A stretch of 64,000 bases of DNA from Desulfitobacterium dehalogenans ATCC 51507 (GCF_000243155.2 NC_018017.1:744001-808000), one strand, 5' to 3'; shown: positions 44,063 through 53,419, numbered from the stretch's first letter. The notes: generated from the letters alone by a model not told the origin. Program-made: numbers and translations.

Positions 44063-44680
44063 TTACCTCATTTCGCTTTTGTTTTCAGCACCATTCATAA
44101 AGAGATCAACCATTGCCGCGAGATGTTTTTCAGGGTTCCAAGAATCTCCCTCAAGGATCCAGACCATAAATTCCATGACATACATAATCTCAAGATGCTT
44201 GGCCAAGTATTCTGTCGGCAGATCTTGGCGTAATTCACCCGCTTCCTGACCGTAGCGAATGATTTGGGCAAGAACCTGATCCATACCGCTGTTCTGATAA
44301 GCCTCTGGCTGTAACATAGATTGAAACTGGTGAACAAAGTAGATTTGAAGGAGTTCACGGTATTGGAGGTTCCATTCAAACTGCCCACGAAAATATTCAT
44401 AAATTTTTGAGCGGGTAGTCGGTAGTTTTGCCAAAAAGTCCAAAACCTGATCCACAAATTGATGACTCATGTCTTGAAAGAACTCGGCCACAATAAGCTC
44501 TTTAGAGGGGAAGTAATTGTAGAGTGTCACTTTCGAAATGTCCACAGCCTCCGCTATTTGCTCCATGGTCGTGGCATCGTAGCCTTGGGTTTGGAAAAAC
44601 TGAATAGCTGTAGTAAGGATACTTTGCTTTGTCTCTTCTTTTTTTCGTTCTCGCCGATTTAAGGTACTGTTCTTACTCAT
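44063..44680 (-). CDS. TetR/AcrR-family regulator
   Basis: 205 aa. The N-terminal helix-turn-helix (about 18-65) includes TTMEQIAEAVDISKVTLYNYF (in parts: MEQIAEAVDIS, LYNYF); the rest is a helical ligand domain. The start at 44680 is placed by AAGGAGG five bases upstream; two further ATGs lie upstream in frame. It forms a two-gene unit with the radical SAM gene. Confidence 0.88.
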   Translation of the reverse strand: MSKNSTLNRRERKKEETKQSILTTAIQFFQTQGYDATTMEQIAEAVDISKVTLYNYFPSKELIVAEFFQDMSHQFVDQVLDFLAKLPTTRSKIYEYFRGQFEWNLQYRELLQIYFVHQFQSMLQPEAYQNSGMDQVLAQIIRYGQEAGELRQDLPTEYLAKHLEIMYVMEFMVWILEGDSWNPEKHLAAMVDLFMNGAENKSEMR

Positions 44681-44831
44681 CATGACCTCCTTAGGGTTTT
44701 GTATTGGCTCCGATAGAGACAATAAGCTTACTTAGTAAAAATATGAACTGAACATAAAAGTTAACCAAGTTAATTTTTATGTTCTAAGTATAAAACATAA
44801 TTTGTCAGATGTAAACTCTCTAAAGAAGATG

Positions 44832-44888
44832 CCACTTCCTACACAAAAACGCAGCTCATTTTGAGCCGCGTTTTTGTGTAGGAAGTGG
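44832..44888. repeat. Very long perfect inverted repeat
   Basis: The 21-base arms (starting CCACTTCCTACAC) are exactly complementary. The 15-base centre continues the stem as GCTCA-TTT-TGAGC after one mismatch, giving a nearly continuous 27-base hairpin. It lies between ytfJ (ending at 44920, minus) and the TetR gene (starting at 44680, minus). It lacks a U tract, so it may be an unusual terminator or a processing site. Confidence 0.6.
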
Positions 44889-44919
44889 TTATCTATAATG
44901 TTCGCTGTTTGAATAAGGA

Positions 44920-45279
44920 TTAATCTTCATCATCCTTTTGTTCTTTTACTTTATCCACGATTTCCGGAACCATATCCAGGAGCTTTTCTAAACCACCGGC
45001 TTTTTTAATGGGAAGGAGCTCAACTTGATCACCTTTGATGACCAGGATTGCGGTGGCATGGATTTTAGCCCCTGCGCCGGCACCGCTGCCGGTTCCGTCG
45101 TTACCTTTCTCATCTTTACCACCGCCGCCGCCTGTTCCAAGACCGAAAGTAATGTCAATAAAGGGAATAATAGTAGTTTCGCCCACTTTAATAGGATCTC
45201 CAACCACGGTCTTGGACTTTAGAAAGCTTTCCAGTTTTTCAAAAATCGTATCGATGTTTTCTTTTGTGTTAATTGACAT
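44920..45279 (-). CDS. ytfJ: Sporulation protein YtfJ/GerW
   Basis: 119 aa. It opens with a helical region (NIDTIFEKLESFL), then VVGDPIKVGETTIIPFIDITFGLGTGGG (in parts), a Gly-rich low-complexity loop, and the AKIHATAILVIKGDQVELLPI end typical of GerW. It is needed for efficient germination in Bacillus. The gene overlaps the end of the DUF2953 gene, the same pairing as ytfI-ytfJ. Confidence 0.92.
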   Translation of the reverse strand: MSINTKENIDTIFEKLESFLKSKTVVGDPIKVGETTIIPFIDITFGLGTGGGGGKDEKGNDGTGSGAGAGAKIHATAILVIKGDQVELLPIKKAGGLEKLLDMVPEIVDKVKEQKDDED

Positions 45280-46033
45280 ATTGAGGACCTCCTTTAGATT
45301 TCTTTGGTTTTTTAAAGAGCTTGGGAATGTATATACTTCTAACTGGTTTAGAGAGCAGGAACCCTAGAATCATAAAGAGGAGAGAGGGAACCCAAACTCG
45401 GCCACCAATTAAAAATTTTCCTTCAAGGACTTCTTCATCGAACACCGGTTGCACATGAAGATCATGTTTATGAATCAAGAAATGAAACTGACTGAGCAGA
45501 CCATAAAGCAAGCCGGTCATCATGGGATCGCTGAATCCCACTTTGGCAGAAACAAAGAGGGTATGGGGCTGAAAGTGCTTAAGTAGTTTGACCAGAGTTG
45601 AGAGAGCCTCCTTTAGGATGTCCGGCCTTAAAAACTCTTTAAATGAAGATTTCTTTCCCTTGCCCTTATGACTGGATTTGCTCTTTGCAGCGTGATCAAC
45701 TCCTTTGCTATACTTGTCTTTCTCGGACTTCCCGATAGGAGGGAGTCCTTCTTTCTCTGACTTACTGGGAGGAGTCTTTGGTTCAAAGGTATGTTCAATC
45801 CATCGAAAAACAGCGAGATTGATTCTGAACCTTCCAGGAAAAGTGCGGCTAAAATCAATCTTTATTCCTCCAAAGAGCCAGGTGATGGAGCCTTCCAATA
45901 GACTTTGCTCATATTTTTCTCCGGCTATACGATAGCGGTAGGGAATGATTAATAGGGCCAAAACTATGATGAGGATCGCTAAGAGGAGGTAACCAAGGGC
46001 TTGTAAAAGAAAACCAAGTATGGATAAGAACAA
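45269..46033 (-). CDS. ytfI: DUF2953 membrane protein (YtfI-like)
   Basis: 254 aa. An N-terminal membrane helix (about 5-30) is followed by the DUF2953 pattern IPYRYRIAG and GSITWLFGGIKIDFSR, a Lys/Ser-rich linker (about 95-125), and a second hydrophobic segment near 225-240. The start is TTG at 46033 with GGAGGTGA five bases upstream. Together with ytfJ it forms a sporulation-linked pair. Confidence 0.85.
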   Translation of the reverse strand: MFLSILGFLLQALGYLLLAILIIVLALLIIPYRYRIAGEKYEQSLLEGSITWLFGGIKIDFSRTFPGRFRINLAVFRWIEHTFEPKTPPSKSEKEGLPPIGKSEKDKYSKGVDHAAKSKSSHKGKGKKSSFKEFLRPDILKEALSTLVKLLKHFQPHTLFVSAKVGFSDPMMTGLLYGLLSQFHFLIHKHDLHVQPVFDEEVLEGKFLIGGRVWVPSLLFMILGFLLSKPVRSIYIPKLFKKPKKSKGGPQYVN

Positions 46034-46053
46034 TAAATCACCTCCAAGGCCTA

Positions 46054-46488
46054 CTACTTAGCTTTGAGCAACTTAGTGCTCTTGAGCAGACCTTTTGATA
46101 CCAATTTAAGAGCTGATGGGGTGGCTTTTAAACTTTCTTTAGCGAGGTTATTGCTTGCTTTAACACCGGGTACATAATCGAGGAACCTGCTGGCCGATCT
46201 TATATTTTTACGCTGGATTTCCACAAGGGCAGTGAAAGAACTCTGAGAAGAAGGCTCAGAGACTTGCTCAAGGAGGATGCCTTTAAGCTGATCCAGCTCA
46301 GGAGGAAGTTCAATTTCATAAGTAGATTTATCGCTGAGATCCCAGAAAAGAAGCTTCAGCTCATTGAGCTCCTTTCGGCATTCCGGACAGATCTTAAGGT
46401 GTTCATCCACAAAGAGCTTTTCTATGGGATCAAGAGTATCGTCCAGCAGATCCTGAAGCAGTAGCTTATCCAGTTTACATGTCATCAT
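46054..46488 (-). CDS. Zinc-finger anti-sigma factor
   Basis: 144 aa. The N-terminal zf-HC2 domain has the ligand pattern His-X3-Cys-X2-Cys in DEHLKICPECRKEL (about 29-42). There is no clear membrane helix, so it may be a soluble anti-sigma factor. Its ATG follows the sigma gene stop by one base, giving translational coupling. It is predicted to hold the ECF sigma factor at 46490 inactive. Confidence 0.82.
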   Translation of the reverse strand: MMTCKLDKLLLQDLLDDTLDPIEKLFVDEHLKICPECRKELNELKLLFWDLSDKSTYEIELPPELDQLKGILLEQVSEPSSQSSFTALVEIQRKNIRSASRFLDYVPGVKASNNLAKESLKATPSALKLVSKGLLKSTKLLKAK

Positions 46489-46489
46489 T

Positions 46490-47071
46490 TTATCTCTCCC
46501 ATAATCCGTCTTTGCTTAAACACGTCTTAAGATTTTTTCGCCCTCGATATAAATAGGTCTTTACTGTTCCTAAAGGAACTCCCATAATTTTGGCAATTTC
46601 CTCATACTTCATACCCTTCATATGCCTTAGGATAATAGCCATGCGTTCTTCAGAAGGAAGGGCATGAATGGCCTTGACCAGGGTCTCCTTTGTATCCAGG
46701 TATAGAGTCGCTTCCTCGGTCCGATTGCTGGAAGGAAGTAGCTCTTGAATTTCATGACCATTTTCATTATGTTGGTTTAAGGATAAGGCGTCCTTTTTAT
46801 CCCTTAGGTAGTTTAAACATTTATTGACCGTAATCCGTTTAATCCAAGGGAGCATAGAAAAGCTGTCATCGAAGCGATCCAAGGATTTAAAGATGGACAG
46901 AAAAACATCTTGGGTTAAATCGAGAGCATCTTCCTTGTTTCCGGCATAATGGTAAGCAATTGTATAGATATACTTCTTATACCGATCGTAGAGAAGCTCC
47001 AACCCTTGATTTTTATCCTTCTTATAAAGTTTCAGGAGGGTTGCATCTGAAGAGTCCAAAGCTCGGATCAT
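46490..47071 (-). CDS. ECF-type RNA polymerase sigma factor
   Basis: 193 aa with sigma-70 region 2 (about 22-90, DALDLTQDVFLSIFKSL) and region 4 (about 130-185, MKYEEIAKIMGVPLGTVKTYLYRGR in parts). The ATG at 47071 has AGAAGG directly against it, an unusual zero spacing; a TTG three codons later is an alternative. It is divergent from a second ECF module 130 to 200 bases away. Confidence 0.9.
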   Translation of the reverse strand: MIRALDSSDATLLKLYKKDKNQGLELLYDRYKKYIYTIAYHYAGNKEDALDLTQDVFLSIFKSLDRFDDSFSMLPWIKRITVNKCLNYLRDKKDALSLNQHNENGHEIQELLPSSNRTEEATLYLDTKETLVKAIHALPSEERMAIILRHMKGMKYEEIAKIMGVPLGTVKTYLYRGRKNLKTCLSKDGLWER

Positions 47072-47169
47072 CCTTCTATGTTTATAGTTTTTGCCTCACT
47101 TAATTAATACACAATAAATCCAATAAAGTTTTGCTAAATAAGATATTTTTTAAAAAAGTTTTTAATACG

Positions 47170-47197
47170 GGAACCTTTTCCTTCTCATAATCATCTA
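47170..47197 (+). promoter_or_regulatory. ECF-type autoregulatory promoter
   Basis: -35 GGAACC (47170-47175), 16-base spacer, and CATCTA (47192-47197) as -10, the usual form for ECF sigma promoters (GGAAC/CGTCTA-like). It lies directly upstream of the plus-strand ECF sigma gene and would start transcription near 47204. Confidence 0.5.
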
Positions 47198-47273
47198 TCA
47201 GGTGTCTGGACAAATAAGCAAGACTGAGGTGATAAGAGATTTGGAAAGGGTGGGAAACGAGGGGGTACCCCAT

Positions 47274-47807
47274 GTGCTTACGAAAACCGTCTTTAATCGT
47301 AGCTTAAGTAGAACGGCAAGTGAAGAAAAAGAGAGATTTTGTACCTACATAGATAATCACAAATTAAATATGTTTCGGCTGGCCAAGAGCATTGTCCATA
47401 ATGACGCAGATGCAGAAGATGTGACCAGTGAAGCGATCTTGAAGGCTTATAGGAATTTGAGCGATCTGCGATCCTTTGCCAGTTTTAAGCCCTGGATTAT
47501 GAAGATTGTCATCAATGAAGCCTATTCTTTAGCCAATAAGCGCAAGAAAGTCATATACTTAGAAGAACTTGAGGTTCCCGAAGAGAGTTCGGAAAGCATG
47601 ATTAATGAATCAGGAGAGCTATGGACTGCCGTGAAAAAACTGGATGAGGAGTTCCGCACCATAACCGTGCTTTTTTATTATGAGGATATGAGTATCAAGG
47701 ATATTAGTAAAACGTTAAGCTTGCCCACAGGCACGGTGAAATCGCGTTTGGCCAGGGCAAGACAAAAATTAAAAGTGTTGTTAGTGAATGAAGGGGGCAT
47801 GGAATAA
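47274..47807 (+). CDS. ECF-type RNA polymerase sigma factor
   Basis: 177 aa from the GTG at 47274, which has GAGGGG upstream. The frame is open back to 47202, but that would place the start over the predicted transcription start. Region 2 contains NDADAEDVTSEAILKAYRNL (about 45-64) and region 4 SIKDISKTLSLPTGTVKSRLARARQ (in parts). It is followed without a gap by its likely anti-sigma gene. The signal is unknown. Confidence 0.87.
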   Translation: MLTKTVFNRSLSRTASEEKERFCTYIDNHKLNMFRLAKSIVHNDADAEDVTSEAILKAYRNLSDLRSFASFKPWIMKIVINEAYSLANKRKKVIYLEELEVPEESSESMINESGELWTAVKKLDEEFRTITVLFYYEDMSIKDISKTLSLPTGTVKSRLARARQKLKVLLVNEGGME

Positions 47808-49199
47808 ATGGAACATCATGACTTTGACCAATTCATAAAAAACAAAGCAAAAGGTGAACCGATTAACGTCCCCAGAGGATTTTCGGAAAGGATGGATTCT
47901 TTAATGGCTAATTTACCCGAGAAGACACAGGGAGTAAGAAGATTACCCAAGAAGATGTTTCTTGTTGTAGCGGGTTTTATAGTATTTGCTTCGATGTCGG
48001 TGGTTGCTTCCCCTCTCGTAGGTGAGATGAGCAGCGGCGTGATCAGCTATTTTAATGCCCCGCGGGATTTCAAATATCTCTCCCAGCAAGCGGTCTATGA
48101 GCAGTATAACAGTCAAGTCGGAGTCTCTGCCAGTGACCAGGGAATTAAGGTGACGGTGGATAATCTGGCGGTTGATGATAATTATATTAGTGTTTTCTAT
48201 ACAGCCGAGAGTGAAGAGCCTATCCAACTATTAGGCGACGAAGAGACTATAGAGCAGTGGCGCATCAATTGGACAGCCCCTCATTTCTGGTTTAAAGAGA
48301 ATGGGCGTTATATTGAACCTCCTGCCCAAAATGAAATCGATGCTTATCTGGAAGATCCTTATACTCTGAAAGGTATGCAACGATTTGCTGTGGTGGGGCT
48401 TTTAGAGGATACTATGAATCTTGAGATCTACACTGAAGAGATTTTTGGTAAAGAAGGGCGCTGGCATATTCCTTTAAGTGTGGACAAAAGCAGTGTTGCC
48501 GTGGAAAGCTTAACGGTTGCCCCCAAGATGAAGGCTAAGGTGACCACTGGCTGGAATGGGGAATATAAGCATGATATTACCATCGAAAAGGTATCCATCT
48601 CTCCCTTTGGCAATCAAATTGTGCTTAGTGAAAGAGCAGAAAATACCTTCTCACAGTTTGCTCTTCGAGATGAGCAGGGCCGGTATCTGACGGTCATTCC
48701 TACGGCTACCTATGGAGGCAATTTCTTCATAAAGGTCACCAACAACTTTGAGTTTATCGGAGGCAGAACGGATATGAAGGAGCTGACTCTTATTCCCATA
48801 GTTAGCGGAAGTGAGGAGGATGGCTTACCTGCACCGAAGCTGCGGACTGCAGAAATCGGCAGTTATCCGATTGCTATGCCGGAGAGTGAACTGGGTGGCT
48901 TTGTGATGGAAGGGCTGGAGCTTACCCCGGAAAAAGCGGTAGCTACTTTCCATCAGGAGGGAGCAGTGGGGATTAGTTATCCTGATTTGATACTGCTGGA
49001 TGAAAACGGTGAGAGTTTGGATTTTGCAGCGTTTCATGATGACAGCTATGACCGGGAAACCGGGAAAATCACCATTACCCTTACCTTTAAGGATGTCAGC
49101 GGCGAAGAGATTATCGCTAAGGCAAAAAAGGTTGGATATTATGCTCGACCGATGAAGCTTAATGAGGATGAAGCAGTTACGATTAAACTAGCAGAATAG
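47808..49199 (+). CDS. DUF4179 membrane protein, probable anti-sigma factor
   Basis: 463 aa. A cytoplasmic N-terminal part (about 1-44) precedes one membrane helix (about 45-65, MFLVVAGFIVFASMSVVAS), then a large extracytoplasmic beta-rich domain beginning with the DUF4179-type ISVFYTAE segment. The start codon follows the sigma stop codon with no gap. Proteins of this layout act as membrane anti-sigma factors that sense an envelope signal. Confidence 0.82.
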   Translation: MEHHDFDQFIKNKAKGEPINVPRGFSERMDSLMANLPEKTQGVRRLPKKMFLVVAGFIVFASMSVVASPLVGEMSSGVISYFNAPRDFKYLSQQAVYEQYNSQVGVSASDQGIKVTVDNLAVDDNYISVFYTAESEEPIQLLGDEETIEQWRINWTAPHFWFKENGRYIEPPAQNEIDAYLEDPYTLKGMQRFAVVGLLEDTMNLEIYTEEIFGKEGRWHIPLSVDKSSVAVESLTVAPKMKAKVTTGWNGEYKHDITIEKVSISPFGNQIVLSERAENTFSQFALRDEQGRYLTVIPTATYGGNFFIKVTNNFEFIGGRTDMKELTLIPIVSGSEEDGLPAPKLRTAEIGSYPIAMPESELGGFVMEGLELTPEKAVATFHQEGAVGISYPDLILLDENGESLDFAAFHDDSYDRETGKITITLTFKDVSGEEIIAKAKKVGYYARPMKLNEDEAVTIKLAE

Positions 49200-49276
49200 A
49201 TATGAAGCACTCATGAGTAAGATGCTCATACTCTATGAATTTATGTGAGGAAAAAGGATAGGGAAGTATAATAAAG

Positions 49277-49320
49277 AAAGCTCGGGAAAATTCTTTTTTA
49301 AGGATTTCTTCCCGGGCTTT
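49277..49320. terminator. Terminator between anti-sigma gene and manC
   Basis: AAAGCTCGGGA pairs with TCCCGGGCTTT (one G-U pair); the loop is T/A-rich. It lies between convergent genes. Confidence 0.7.
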
Positions 49321-49381
49321 AGTCATTTGGAGATTGCATATTCAAGATTAATTATGAAGGGAGCAATTAAGCTTATTTATT

Positions 49382-50746
49382 TTACTGGGTGCAGTGCTTT
49401 ACGACTTCTTCCCAGGAGAGGTAAATGCGGGTGATATCTTCTTCGATTAAGTTAATCCCGGATTGAACTTCGATGAGCTCTAAATCAGTGATGGCCTTCA
49501 GACCATGTTTTGTTCCGCCCGGAATATGAAGGACATCCCCTGATTTCACCGGATAGATCTTGTCATCGCAGGCAAACAGTCCGTTCCCACTGGTAACGGT
49601 CCATACCTCAGTACGCATGCCATGAACTTGGTAACTTAAACACTTATCATGGTGAAGATGAAGTTTCTTGGTTAGAACTTCATAACCATCCAGCGATTTT
49701 GAGTGATCGAGGACATAATACCAACCCCAGCGCCTCTCTTCATACCTAGGGCGGTTTTGATAAGCACCGGTAAAGTCTTTCAGGCGGGGGCTTGAGTCCT
49801 TATCAGCCACAAGGATGCCATCGGGGCCGGCAGCTACCACTATATCAGAGGTCCCCAAGGTGAGAATGGGGATATCGAGTTCATTGATTATGTGGGTATT
49901 TACCGAATCCGGACTTGTTCTCCCCTTACCTATGGTCTGAGGCAAGATAGCGGTTAAGGTCTTCCATGTACCAAGGTCTAACCAGTTTCCTTCATATTTT
50001 ACGGCAATGATTTGAGAGGAATTTTCCAATACTTCATAATCAAAGCTCGTCTTTGGCAGGGAAGAATAACAATATCGCAGGTCTTCGTATTGAGTCGGGA
50101 AGTTATGGCTATTTAACCAGTTCAGAATAAAACCTAACTTAAAAGCAAAAACTCCACTATTCCATAAAGCCCCTTCTTTGATTATTTTTTCTGCTACTTC
50201 AGGTTGAGGTTTTTCCACAAAACGCTCTATTCTTAAAAAGTCAGGGTCCGCCGCTTCTGAGGAGGGAACCATATACCCAAAAGAAGAGGAAGGTGATGTG
50301 GGTGCGATCCCAATCAATCCGACTTCCCCGTGTTCTTCAGTCAATAATCGGGCAAGTTCTCTATAGTTATCGAAAAAGTTTTCTTCGACATAGGTATCGA
50401 TGGGAGCAACGATGACGACCTCATCTTCATTAAGGTCTTCCTGAGTATGCAGGTAAGAGCAGGCAAGAGCAATAGCGGGAAAAGTATCCCGTTGTTCAGG
50501 TTCGCAAACGAATTTGATGTCGGGGCAAAGCTGAGAGGTCAGATTATCAGTCTGAGATTCACAGCAGGCAATAAGTGTTGATGAGGTCAATCCCTTGGCG
50601 TGAAGCTGCCGCCATACCCGTTGGGCCATGGATTCGGTCTGACCATCTTGATTTTGGAGAATCTTGACGAATTGTTTGGGACGTGCTTGATTGGAAATGG
50701 GCCAAAGTCTTTTTCCCGCTCCACCGGAAAGCAAAATGAGTTGCAT
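49382..50746 (-). CDS. manC: Mannose-1-phosphate guanylyltransferase/mannose-6-phosphate isomerase
   Basis: 454 aa, two domains. The nucleotidyltransferase (about 1-330) has the signature LSGGAGKRLWPISNQARPKQ (about 5-24) and VEKPQPEVAEK. A C-terminal cupin isomerase domain (about 335-450) has HLHHDKCLSYQVH and HIPGGTKHGLKA. It makes GDP-mannose (or a related NDP-sugar) for surface polysaccharide. It lies 52 bases downstream of the response regulator on the same strand and may be cotranscribed with the two-component system. Confidence 0.87.
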   Translation of the reverse strand: MQLILLSGGAGKRLWPISNQARPKQFVKILQNQDGQTESMAQRVWRQLHAKGLTSSTLIACCESQTDNLTSQLCPDIKFVCEPEQRDTFPAIALACSYLHTQEDLNEDEVVIVAPIDTYVEENFFDNYRELARLLTEEHGEVGLIGIAPTSPSSSFGYMVPSSEAADPDFLRIERFVEKPQPEVAEKIIKEGALWNSGVFAFKLGFILNWLNSHNFPTQYEDLRYCYSSLPKTSFDYEVLENSSQIIAVKYEGNWLDLGTWKTLTAILPQTIGKGRTSPDSVNTHIINELDIPILTLGTSDIVVAAGPDGILVADKDSSPRLKDFTGAYQNRPRYEERRWGWYYVLDHSKSLDGYEVLTKKLHLHHDKCLSYQVHGMRTEVWTVTSGNGLFACDDKIYPVKSGDVLHIPGGTKHGLKAITDLELIEVQSGINLIEEDITRIYLSWEEVVKHCTQ

Positions 50747-50798
50747 AACGATCTCCCCAGATCTACTTCTAGATCAAATATCTTGAACTAGAGGTGGA

Positions 50799-51491
50799 TT
50801 ATTCGATAGTAAGCTTATATCCGACTCCTCTTAAAGTCCTTATATGGAAAAGTTGCGATTTGTCGAGTTCAATTTTCTCCCGTAGGCGGCTGATAAGAAC
50901 AGTTACCGCATCATCATTACCATAATAGTCCGCTTGCCAAATTTGATAGAGCAACTGCTTTCGGGTAAAAACTTTGTTGGGATGCTTGGCAAGGAACCAA
51001 AGCATGTCAAATTCTTTAGCGGTTAACTCCACAGGCTGATCGTTGATCGCGACTTCACGTGTTGATGGGTTAATATAAAGGCCATTACTGTTAAAAACGC
51101 TGGAATCCGGGGTCGGTGTGCTTTCCTCTTTGCGGGTACGTCGTAAAACAGCTTTAACGCGCAGACAGAGCTCTACAGGGCTGAACGGTTTGGCGAGATA
51201 GTCATCGACACCTAGGTTGAACCCCAATATTTTATCCAGCTCCTCGTTTCGTACTGACAAAATGATGATAGGGATTGAAGACGTTTCTCGAACCGTTCTG
51301 CAGACCTGGAAACCGTCTACATGAGGGAGCATTAAATCAAGGATGATCAGTTCAGGTTCCTGACGGTGGAATTGTTCGATAGCCTGGCTCCCATCAAGGG
51401 CTGTAATCACATCATAGCCTTCTCGCCGTAAGCTATGCTCGATAATCTTGAGAATTTTAGGTTCATCGTCGACAACCAAAACCTTTGGCAT
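50799..51491 (-). CDS. OmpR/PhoB-type response regulator
   Basis: 230 aa. The receiver domain (about 1-118) has the acidic pair VVDDEP, phospho-acceptor Asp in LIILDLMLPHVDG and the conserved Lys in LAKPFSP. A linker and winged-helix DNA-binding domain (about 135-230, ELTAKEFDMLWFL) follow. The start at 51491 follows AAGGGG; the open frame extends further into the kinase gene but is not needed. The partner kinase ends 16 bases upstream. Confidence 0.93.
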   Translation of the reverse strand: MPKVLVVDDEPKILKIIEHSLRREGYDVITALDGSQAIEQFHRQEPELIILDLMLPHVDGFQVCRTVRETSSIPIIILSVRNEELDKILGFNLGVDDYLAKPFSPVELCLRVKAVLRRTRKEESTPTPDSSVFNSNGLYINPSTREVAINDQPVELTAKEFDMLWFLAKHPNKVFTRKQLLYQIWQADYYGNDDAVTVLISRLREKIELDKSQLFHIRTLRGVGYKLTIE

Positions 51492-51507
51492 GGTGTACCC
51501 CTTCTTT

Positions 51508-53196
51508 CTAAATAGTGTCTGCTCGGTATGAAGCGGTAGTCGGAACGGTGAAATGGAATGTACTTCCTTGTCCTGGAATACTATCAACCTGTATTTTCCC
51601 CCCGTGGAGCTCTATCATTTGCTTAGTAACCGCCAGGCCGAGTCCTAATCCGCCGAATTCGCGGCAGGTACCGGAGTCCACCTGATAAAATTTCTCAAAT
51701 ATTTGTTGAAGTTGCTCTGGGGCAATTCCTCGGCCGGTATCCGTCAGAGAGACCTGAATCTCTTCCTTCTGTTCATTATAGCGGGCCTGGAGATGAATTC
51801 TTCCGCCACAAGGAGTAAATTTAATCGCATTGGATAAGAGGTTCATAAGGATCTGTTTGATTTTATTTTTATCGGCTTCGATGGCAGGCAAATCAGGGGG
51901 AATATCCATAGAAAACTGAAGTTTATTATTCTGAATCATTGGGTTAAAGATATTTTCGAGGACAGTAGTCACCTCGGAGAATTCAAAGAAGGAAGGATGA
52001 AGATGCAATTTATTCTGCTCGATTTTGGAGAAATCCAGAAGATCTGTGATGAGATCCAGTAAATGGTGAGCGCTCTGGTAAATATCAAACAGATATTCAG
52101 AAGACTCAGGAACGTCTATACCTTGTTGAATGAGGATTTCGCTATAGGCGATGATAGAAGTAAGAGGGGTCTGCAGTTCGTGGCTCATAAGAGCAATAAA
52201 TTCTGACTTGACCTCGTTGGCCTTTGTCAGTTCTTCATTGATACGATGCAGACTTTCTTGATGGAGACGCAGAGCTTGGTTTGCCCTGAGCAATTCAATG
52301 GTTCTCTCGTCAACCTTAGACTCCAGAGTGTCATAGAGGTTTTTTAGATTATTTGCCATAGTAAAGAGATTTCTTTGGAGGACGTGGATTTCATAATTCT
52401 CTGCTGGAGCCATAGTGGGAATGGAGAGATGCCCTTCGCTGAAATGAGTCGCTAAATCAGCCATACTTTCAAGAGGTTTTACCACTCGAGAACGGATGAC
52501 GAGGTAGATGGCGGCGGATAAGCTGATAATCAGGATTAAGGTTGAGATAAGATCTTGAATCACGGCGGAGGAAAGCGCAGCGTAGGTGGGCTCTAATGGG
52601 GCCGTAATACTGATGACTCCGGCAAAATCCCCCAATTGTGCCCCTTCACGGGAGTATCCCGTAATATCTATACTTCCGGCAGGACCACCATGGCAGCTCA
52701 AACAACCTTCTTCATAGTCAAGGGGTACTAAATACCGGTAGGTTTTATTTGTATAATCAATTGAATAATATTCGGTCAAACTGCGATCCTGGTAGAACTT
52801 TTCTAAAACCTCTTGTTCGTATGAGTCGGGGGCATTGACTGAATTCCGTACATTAAGCTGAGTTTGCTTAAAAGTATAGCCTAAAGTTCCGTTAAAAATT
52901 TCAGAGATTCCCCGAATAGCTACCGAAGGGTTAAAATGTTTAAAGTTCAGGGTGCCATCCCGATCGACGTTGATCACATCCTGTTGTTCAGCGATGAAGA
53001 CACGAGTCGCAATCAGTTCTTGGGCAAGCATGGAGGTACTATTGTGCAGGTTTTTAAGAGCTAATTGATATTGCTGATATCCGCTGATTGCTATGTATAC
53101 ACTCATAAACATCGTAATAATTATGGTAACTAGCCCTAGTATTTGCGTATTAAGATATTTCTGAGGGGATTTTTTAAAAAGTTTCAAAATGTCCAT
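51508..53196 (-). CDS. Sensor histidine kinase with periplasmic CxxCH (DUF3365/Tll0287-like) domain
   Basis: 562 aa. Membrane helix (about 18-40), extracytoplasmic domain (about 41-205), second helix (about 212-232), HAMP (about 233-285), coiled coil, HisKA with His in SHELQTPL (about 338) and an HATPase domain (DTGRGIAPEQ, GGLGLGLAV). The sensor carries Cys165, Cys168 and His169 in GCLSCHGGP, a c-type heme-binding motif found in DUF3365 domains. A redox or gas-sensing role is inferred. The start codon has only AAGG directly before it. It is divergent from the amidohydrolase operon at 53707. Confidence 0.88.
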   Translation of the reverse strand: MDILKLFKKSPQKYLNTQILGLVTIIITMFMSVYIAISGYQQYQLALKNLHNSTSMLAQELIATRVFIAEQQDVINVDRDGTLNFKHFNPSVAIRGISEIFNGTLGYTFKQTQLNVRNSVNAPDSYEQEVLEKFYQDRSLTEYYSIDYTNKTYRYLVPLDYEEGCLSCHGGPAGSIDITGYSREGAQLGDFAGVISITAPLEPTYAALSSAVIQDLISTLILIISLSAAIYLVIRSRVVKPLESMADLATHFSEGHLSIPTMAPAENYEIHVLQRNLFTMANNLKNLYDTLESKVDERTIELLRANQALRLHQESLHRINEELTKANEVKSEFIALMSHELQTPLTSIIAYSEILIQQGIDVPESSEYLFDIYQSAHHLLDLITDLLDFSKIEQNKLHLHPSFFEFSEVTTVLENIFNPMIQNNKLQFSMDIPPDLPAIEADKNKIKQILMNLLSNAIKFTPCGGRIHLQARYNEQKEEIQVSLTDTGRGIAPEQLQQIFEKFYQVDSGTCREFGGLGLGLAVTKQMIELHGGKIQVDSIPGQGSTFHFTVPTTASYRADTI

Positions 53197-53419
53197 CCTT
53201 GCAATTATAAAAATTTTCAGACTTATAAAGATACATTGTTATATTTTTAATTTAATTTTAAAAAAAGCAAACATATAGTTTTTATTTTCATTATTTCATC
53301 AGATTTTAAAACAAATTCCCCTTCTTTTCGTACATTGTATCGAAGCCTGATTAAGTAGTCAACCATATGGCTCTTCTAGCAAACCGTCGTGCTAGGCTAA
53401 TCTGAGAAAATATCGAGAA

